A stretch of 64,000 nucleotides of DNA. Origin: Bugula neritina. Lineage: Eukaryota > Bryozoa > Gymnolaemata > Cheilostomatida > Bugulidae. The stretch spans positions 4,073,662-4,137,661 of the forward strand of contig OZ037770.1 of NCBI GenBank assembly GCA_964035545.1, read 5' to 3'. Below, piece after piece: positions 59,401 to 64,000 of this stretch (position 1 is its first letter; each line of letters opens with the position of its first letter). Position numbers and translations under genes: made by a program. The notes beneath the pieces are model-generated. The model did not search any database. It worked only from the letters and a program-made list of their open reading frames with translations, and had not been told where the DNA came from.

Positions 59401-61639
59401 ACCTGCACCTGTAACATGGATGTCAACATGGTTTCACGACAAATCTTCTCATTCGATACGTTTAAATTTTAGATTTACTGAGCAGAATGCTAAAGCGTGG
59501 AACAATGTGGGGCACTCTCTTGAATCGGAGGGAAAGTTTGAAGAAGCCTTGCACTATTTCTACAGCGCTGTTAGGTAGTTATCTTCTCTTACTTGTATCT
59601 GAGATGTTATTATAAATAAGAAACATTGTATAGCTAGTCTTACATTCATTACAACAGAGTACAGCCGGATGATATTGGGTCACACATCAATGTAGGCAGA
59701 ACACTGAAGGAACTGGGAGACAACTCTGGTGCTGAAGTTGCCCTTCGTTCAGCCTTGGAGCTTCTCCCACCCGTGAAGAAAGGTGAGTCATTTAAGGATG
59801 CCAAATATGTTCCATTTTTATTGAAATTTTAATCAGCTATTCAATATAAATCAATTAATTTATATAACTATACAGTTGTATATGCATATTGCTATGTAAT
59901 CGATAGTAGTAGTGTGGAGTGCTGTATATAACAGTGTTGTACTGTGGGTAGTTAACCTATAGTATAATATAATAAGTACTTCACATAGTAATATGAACTC
60001 TATTTAGTCTAGTGTCTAGCTATGTTCACTTTTCTTCTAATCAATAGTTCACCCACCTTTCCCTCAATAACTATAATTTGTAACTATAGATTTATTCAAC
60101 AATGATGATTTCGAAATTTAAGAGTTGTCTTCTTCTAAAGACAGTTATAGTTAATCATTACCACACAGAAATTAATTAATAAAAAGGATATTGGTTTTGT
60201 CATTTCTTTCATTTTTAAACATTCAATTTTTACTAGTTATAAATTTTTAATTATGTTTCAACTTTTATTGACCATCAGTGTTTCTATGTAATATAATGTA
60301 ATATAATACTGTGTTATTATGACCATTATGTTATTATAATTATATATTAAAAAGTTAGTTATATATAGTAACATAATCATAGTACACAATCCTATATATC
60401 ACAGACCCAGGTTACATATTTGCATGTTCTCCACAACTTGGTAGTAAAATACTGCTAATTACAGGCAATTATTCAGACATTACTTTCACAACTCTTTCCC
60501 CTGGTAACTATAATAGGCTATTTATTGTTAGTCTCCATCTTAGTGTAAGTAGTGTTTAGCTACTGTAGGTTATGAGTCTCTGCAGAGTTGATAACTTCAT
60601 GTTATTGATTGCTCATATAACAGTTTATTAGTTACATCTCTATTCACACTTCACTAGTTACATCCTTCTCACATGCTGCCTGCTGCCTTAGCTACTTCTG
60701 TCTTCATTTTCTAGGCGTTGCTTAAATTTTTTCCTGCATTTTGCTTTTGCAAACTCTTTGAAATCTCTTGTGATACTACAATTTAAAAAAATAAAAATAT
60801 AATTCAAAAACTTGATGTCAATTTAAATTAAAAACTTGATTTTAATTTAAATTAAAATTTTAACATATAAGCAATGAGCAATAAATTGCACCAGATGTAG
60901 AAAATAGTATGCCTCAGTTTAAAGAGACTGTTATAGATAGAAACTGGGTCCCTTGTTATACTCAGGTTACCTCTAAACTTGTCAGCTTTGAGCACTGGAA
61001 CAACTATTCGATGTAGACAATTGCTAATATTCAAAGTGCGATGAAAGTTTTGTAAAATATTCTTTAATGTAGTATATTGGTGTTATGCATAGGCCTTTCT
61101 TAAGTAAACATTGATGTCACCAGTTTATGCTGTGATGTCACTAGTTTAGGCTGTGTTGTCTCCGATTTCTGTAGTATTTATATAATCAACTTATGCATTG
61201 CTTTCACTATAGAATAGAATAATCAAATAATGTAGTCATGTCAACAGTTTGCACAGTTGACATTAGTTTATATTATGGTGTCACTAGTTTATGTTGTGAT
61301 GTCACTAGTTTATGTTGCGATGTCACTAGTCTATGTGGTTATGTCACTAGTGTATGTTGTGATGTCACTAGTTTATGTTGTGATGTCACTAGTTTATGTG
61401 GTGATGTCACTAGTGTATATATATAATGAATTCACTTGTGTTGCAGTGTTTCTCCAAAGTAAAGAGTCTAGAACCCAGTAACATCCAGGGCCAACACAAC
61501 CTCTGTGTAGTCTATGTGGAGAAGGGAGAGCTGGACCTAGCAGAATCCTGTCTTACTGCCATCATGGCTGCCGCAATACGTTCAGCAGCACCTTGCCATT
61601 GTCAGACAGCGTCTGGCAGATAAACAAAGACCTACCTAG
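50280..61639 (+). CDS. TMTC3: TMTC3-like ER O-mannosyltransferase gene, possibly incomplete
   Basis: Eleven exons were found. TMTC1-4 are multi-pass ER membrane proteins of the GT-C class that transfer mannose to cadherin domains and carry C-terminal TPR repeats. Diagnostic blocks: [15 protein letters not shown] with the paired Asp of the first lumenal loop, [71 protein letters not shown], and the [15 protein letters not shown]. Blocks such as [13 protein letters not shown] and [12 protein letters not shown] favour TMTC3 over its paralogues. Exons 1-10 are fully phase-consistent (1,633 nt, about 544 residues). Exon 10 ends in phase 1 but the last exon opens in phase 0, and the TPR units between them, about 290 residues in vertebrate TMTC3, are not present. 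The last exon also needs a frameshift. The gene is thus damaged or the assembly is. Confidence 0.88.
50931..51067 (+). CDS. TMTC3: TMTC3 exon 2
   Basis: 137 nt, acceptor CTTCCTGTAG, donor TTG|GTGAGC, phase 2. Encodes [19 protein letters not shown] and a transmembrane helix ([16 protein letters not shown]). Confidence 0.93.
51343..51976. repeat. 38-bp minisatellite spanning a splice acceptor, 17 copies
   Basis: The unit reads ACTCTCAG|GCTATGTAAAG then ATATACTCAAGTATTGTAT: the 3' end of an intron plus the first 24 bases of TMTC3 exon 3. AG positions start at 51343 and recur every 38 bp to 51951. Copies at 51571 and 51723 carry GG instead of AG. The first copy keeps a different, pyrimidine-rich lead (TTGTCTGCCCTCAG), and the last runs into the exon body. 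Confidence 0.95.
51953..52140 (+). CDS. TMTC3: TMTC3 exon 3
   Basis: 188 nt, donor CA|GTAAGT. Starts at the last of 17 tandem acceptor copies; only this copy gives the TMTC frame (WLCKDILKW then [20 protein letters not shown]). Using an earlier acceptor shifts the frame or meets a TAA. Confidence 0.88.
52433..52622. repeat. 131-bp tandem duplication split by a foldback insertion
   Basis: Unit 52433-52563 (starting GTCATCACTAATG) is repeated from 52564. The second copy is interrupted at 52622 and resumes at 55491 (ATTATCTATTCAATGTAGTCC...TTTTGT) after the inserted element. Confidence 0.9.
52623..55490. mobile_element. 2.87-kb foldback element with ~0.9-kb inverted arms
   Basis: The left arm, 52623 to about 53518, and the right arm, about 54597-55490, are inverted copies that look roughly 95% identical. 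Ends read AGAGGGGTTTCAGACATCCC and its complement. The uninterrupted copy of the 131-bp host duplication shows the empty site: only AT is duplicated at the junctions. The 1.08-kb centre has two minus-strand frames (53568-53846; 54000-54353, hydrophobic) that I do not recognise as transposase. Confidence 0.9.
55746..55933 (+). CDS. TMTC3: TMTC3 exon 4
   Basis: 188 nt, acceptor GATTGGCAG, donor CAG|GTAAGA, phase 0. Encodes a membrane helix ([15 protein letters not shown]) and the family block LCKEQGIT. Confidence 0.93.
55975..56312. mobile_element. Possible hAT-like non-autonomous element
   Basis: Begins CTGGCCAACAGGTGGCCCC and ends GGTTGGACAACCCTTAA, with several TGTGGCCC blocks inside. Such ends and TGTGGCC-rich interiors are typical of hAT-derived repeats in animals. 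No open frame; edges approximate. Confidence 0.4.
56760..56935 (+). CDS. TMTC3: TMTC3 exon 5
   Basis: 176 nt, acceptor TATTGCAG, donor AC|GTGAGT. Contains a helix ([17 protein letters not shown]) and GAQLPVFT, as in the vertebrate protein (SQLPVFT). Confidence 0.92.
57782..58034 (+). CDS. TMTC3: TMTC3 exon 6
   Basis: 253 nt, acceptor TTTTGTAG, donor [29 protein letters not shown] and [14 protein letters not shown] match the TMTC domain DUF1736. Confidence 0.92.
58176..58327 (+). CDS. TMTC3: TMTC3 exon 7
   Basis: 152 nt. [20 protein letters not shown] is the most conserved TMTC stretch. Donor ACAG|GTAAAT, phase 2. Confidence 0.95.
58522..58647 (+). CDS. TMTC3: TMTC3 exon 8
   Basis: 126 nt, phase 2 to 2. 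Last membrane helix ([16 protein letters not shown]) and [15 protein letters not shown], the entry into the TPR region. Confidence 0.92.
59473..59574 (+). CDS. TMTC3: TMTC3 exon 9, TPR
   Basis: 102 nt, phase 2 to 2, one TPR ([20 protein letters not shown]). Confidence 0.93.
59658..59782 (+). CDS. TMTC3: TMTC3 exon 10, TPR
   Basis: 125 nt. [20 protein letters not shown] is the second TPR. Donor AAAG|GTGAGT, phase 1. Confidence 0.93.
59783..61446. other. Gap where TPR exons are expected
   Basis: Between exon 10 and the last exon I find no coding exon on the plus strand, only AT-rich intron-like DNA and a 21-bp minisatellite near its end. In vertebrate TMTC3 the equivalent interval codes for about six TPRs. 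Confidence 0.55.
61267..61420. repeat. 21-bp minisatellite before the last TMTC3 exon
   Basis: About seven copies of TTATGTTGTGATGTCACTAG-type units. The length is divisible by three, so it gives spurious open frames. Older, looser copies extend left to about 61110. Confidence 0.9.
61447..61639 (+). CDS. TMTC3: TMTC3 last exon, frameshifted
   Basis: Acceptor GTGTTGCAG. Opens in phase 0 with [17 protein letters not shown] and DLAESCL, a clear TMTC3 TPR. The homologous reading then moves to another frame at about 61565-61575, where [18 protein letters not shown] matches the family's C-terminal helix and stops at 61637-61639. In the first frame translation continues with unrelated residues to 61623. 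The long Lys/Glu-rich tail of vertebrate TMTC3 is missing. Confidence 0.8.
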
Positions 61640-63096
61640 TTATTTATTAGTCTATAGGGTAGTTATCTGGAATGTTATTATATTACTCTGTAAATCTACA
61701 CTCAGTTACTTATCAGGAGCATTAATCATGAATCTCATTAATTCTAGAATTTATTTTTGCAAAAACCTATTCTATATGTTTGCTAGTGCTGAGCTGGTAT
61801 CGTGGATCTCTCAGGATTTTCTGTACTGTTTCTTTAGTTCTGAGCTTTTGATATTTTCAAATGTATTCACTAAATACCAGAAGAAATCTTGTGTATTTTG
61901 AGGTTAAGTGACGTAGTGCTGACAACAGCAATTACCTAAAATGTCAAGGACTTGTAATAGGCCCAAAAGAAAAGTTGTTACCAAATACTGTTACTGGTGC
62001 AGCCCTACTATCTGCTTCACTGATTGCACAGCTCTAAAGACATTAAGTTACGGATTAGCTTAGCTTACTTCTATATTATGTATACTTCATAACTGTTGAG
62101 AATTGAACTAATAGTATTAGAAGAGCATATATTATAAAACTAGTTTTTGTACCTTTTAGTTTAATGTTGAATTTCTACTTTACTATTATTTTGCTAAGCA
62201 GGGTATCATTCTAACTATTTGAATTATGATCTGTACATTCCTAGTCTGTGATGAAATAAAATATATTTTGTAAATTGACATGTTATCAGTTTTCACATCC
62301 TGTGCATGAGCTGAATCCACCTTTGATTCATAATCACTGAAGAGGTCAATTTTTGTTAATAAGTACCTCTAATAACTCCAAACCAGGTGTTTATGGTTTG
62401 TGACTTGAAACTTACTTAAGTTCAACTTGTAACTACTTGATGGTCAACCATCCTAATAAATTTCACAGCATAATAAATTACAGTATAATTTAAAACACCT
62501 GCAATCTAGTATAGGCTATCTTTTTCAGTGTGTTGAACTATAACATAATATGTTCTATTTAGACCTAATTCTACATACATATACCATCTTAATTTTAGAC
62601 CTACATGTAGTCTTATATTGCATGCTAGTTGTTGGGACTTTACATATGCTGGGAAAGCTTTTCTCTAATGCATGATATATTTTCGCATATCTCAGCTATG
62701 CCAGCTACATTATGCTTTTTCCATATTCAGTACAGCTACTACGCGAAAGCTAACCTTTTTCACTAGTTTAAAACCCAGAAGTTCCGCTTATCCGCACACT
62801 TACACTTAAATATTTCTATACACAGCACTAGTGAAGACTTTTTGCTGTGATATACACAATTTAGACCAAGTATTATATACTAGTTAGACTTATTGCTATT
62901 CAGATAATGTATTTCTCATTGCTACATAAGTTGCAACTGTTAGTTAAGTTTGAGTACGATTTACATATTTTGACAATACTCTATTTGAAGTTAAATCATG
63001 CGTTATTCTACAGTTTCACAGGGTACAACATCAACTTTTTAACTTCAACCAAATAAAGAGTGTTCTTTATGCTGACCTTCTCATGTATGACTATTA
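61640..63096. other. 3' UTR and intergenic, no gene seen
   Basis: AT-rich sequence without supportable open frames. Confidence 0.5.
62255..62260 (+). promoter_or_regulatory. Candidate poly(A) signal of TMTC3
   Basis: AATAAA about 0.6 kb after the stop, the first clean hexamer downstream with no intervening gene. Confidence 0.4.
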
Positions 63097-64000
63097 TGTT
63101 GTGGTGGCTCGTGGAGCTACCAACAGCACAATACGCAAGGTCGCGTATTGACCCGGAACTATGTACTCAGCCAATTAGCGAAGCTGCTAGTGAGTAGCAG
63201 TAGTTAGCTTCGGGGTACTAGTCAGTTGAGGATAGTGCAGTAAATTAAATAGACGTGTGACTTGTTAACTGTTATTATATCGTTTTTATTATGTATTCTT
63301 GTACTTAAAATATAACGATAACAACTCGACTCATCCTGGTGAAGTTCTCTAGCAGCAAATAGACTCTCTTGGTTACACATCAACCCTAATTCCGAAAAAG
63401 ATAACAGTGGTGGCAGCGGTGGGATAGTGTACATCAAAGATGGAGACTGGAAATGCTAGAATGCAACCACCCCAAGTAGATGGTGAGCGTAGAAATGATG
63501 TTAATCCTGTGAATCATGTGGGGGAAGAAGCTTATCGATGTTGCTTGAAAGCCCCCACCTTTACTGGGTCAGAAGATGTCGAACAGTTTATACAGGAATT
63601 TAGAGAAGTAATGGATATTGCCCAATGGCCACATAGAGTGGCCCTTATCCAATTGCAGAGAGCGTTGACGGAGCAAGCCAAGCCGTACGGAGTAGGAATA
63701 AACGTAGACGGGATATTGGCTGCGTTGCGGGCCCGTTTTGGCATCTCCGCAAAAGACGCCAGGACCATGTTACAGAGATTGTGCCGCGCCTCGCGGACCT
63801 CGCTGCAAGAACATGCCGCGACGGTGAAGAAGCTGGCACAAATTGCATATGGTGATCTACCAACACAACACCAAGAGCGTTACACCTATGACGCTTTTGT
63901 CCAGTCACTAAACGACCTGGGCCTACACCATCAACTACGAGCTAAAGGGATAACCAGAATAGAGGATGCCCTGAAGGCTGCAGAAGCTTATCTGTTGGCT
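63097..64000 (+). mobile_element. 5' part of a Ty3/gypsy element, cut by the window end
   Basis: A TG...CA LTR (63097-63406, about 310 bp, TGTTGTGG...GATAACA), then a primer-binding-site-like GTGGTGGCAGCGGTGGGA at 63407 and an open gag frame to the window edge. Same family as the remnant at 0.7-3.2 kb, in opposite orientation. Confidence 0.85.
63440..64000 (+). CDS. gypsy gag, partial
   Basis: Starts with ATG at 63440 and remains open for 187 codons to the window end. KAPTFTGSEDVEQFIQEFRE and WPHRVALIQLQRAL are the typical gag capsid core of animal gypsy elements. No stop or frameshift seen so far, so this copy may be complete beyond the window. Confidence 0.85.
   Translation, partial: METGNARMQPPQVDGERRNDVNPVNHVGEEAYRCCLKAPTFTGSEDVEQFIQEFREVMDIAQWPHRVALIQLQRALTEQAKPYGVGINVDGILAALRARFGISAKDARTMLQRLCRASRTSLQEHAATVKKLAQIAYGDLPTQHQERYTYDAFVQSLNDLGLHHQLRAKGITRIEDALKAAEAYLLA

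Noticed and set aside
61238-61481. Two repetitive open frames before the last TMTC3 exon
   Set aside because: They come from the 21-bp minisatellite, whose length is divisible by three.

Overview
The window looks like nuclear DNA of an early-branching animal, most likely a sponge. It is AT-rich, its genes are split into many short exons with GT-AG introns, and the gene families are animal ones (a TMTC glycosyltransferase, a caspase fold, a Roco GTPase). Retroelement and terminal-inverted-repeat debris lies between and inside the genes. The sponge assignment is inference; no rRNA or mitochondrial marker is present.

Layout. 1-3.2 kb: remnant of an internally deleted Ty3/gypsy element on the minus strand. 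4.2-25.7 kb: one minus-strand gene that I could assemble into 24 phase-consistent coding exons (5,289 nt, 1,762 codons plus stop). It encodes an N-terminal module, 14 tandem exon cassettes of two leucine-rich repeats each, a Roc GTPase, a COR domain, an acidic linker, and a C-terminal caspase-like domain (p20 and p10) in which the catalytic Cys position is Ser. Its introns hold a solo LTR, a 5-kb TIR element with a nested LTR retroelement fragment, and a (TA)63 microsatellite. 26.4-36.5 kb: nested, decayed minus-strand LTR retroelements with a complete MITE inserted. 36.5-39 kb: satellite, a second MITE copy and unremarkable DNA. 39.0-43.5 kb: an intact Ty3/gypsy retrotransposon with apparently identical 232-bp LTRs, a 5-bp target duplication and a single 1,316-aa gag-pol ORF. 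43.5-50.3 kb: intergenic DNA with small MITEs and simple repeats. 50.3-61.6 kb: a plus-strand TMTC3-like gene (ER protein O-mannosyltransferase family). It carries a 17-copy, 38-bp minisatellite made from its own splice acceptor, a 2.87-kb foldback element in an intron, apparently missing middle TPR exons and a frameshift in the last exon. 63.1-64 kb: LTR, primer-binding site and start of gag of another gypsy element, of the same family as the remnant at 1-3 kb.

The most interesting system is the LRR-Roc-COR-pseudocaspase gene. It joins a recognition array, a GTPase switch and a protease-like effector fold that probably cannot cleave, which suggests an innate-immune or cell-death receptor or decoy. 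Its LRR exons are symmetric, in-frame cassettes that have recently expanded by unequal crossover, including one crossover inside an exon. The proposed function is inference from architecture. The exon structure and motifs are read directly from the sequence.
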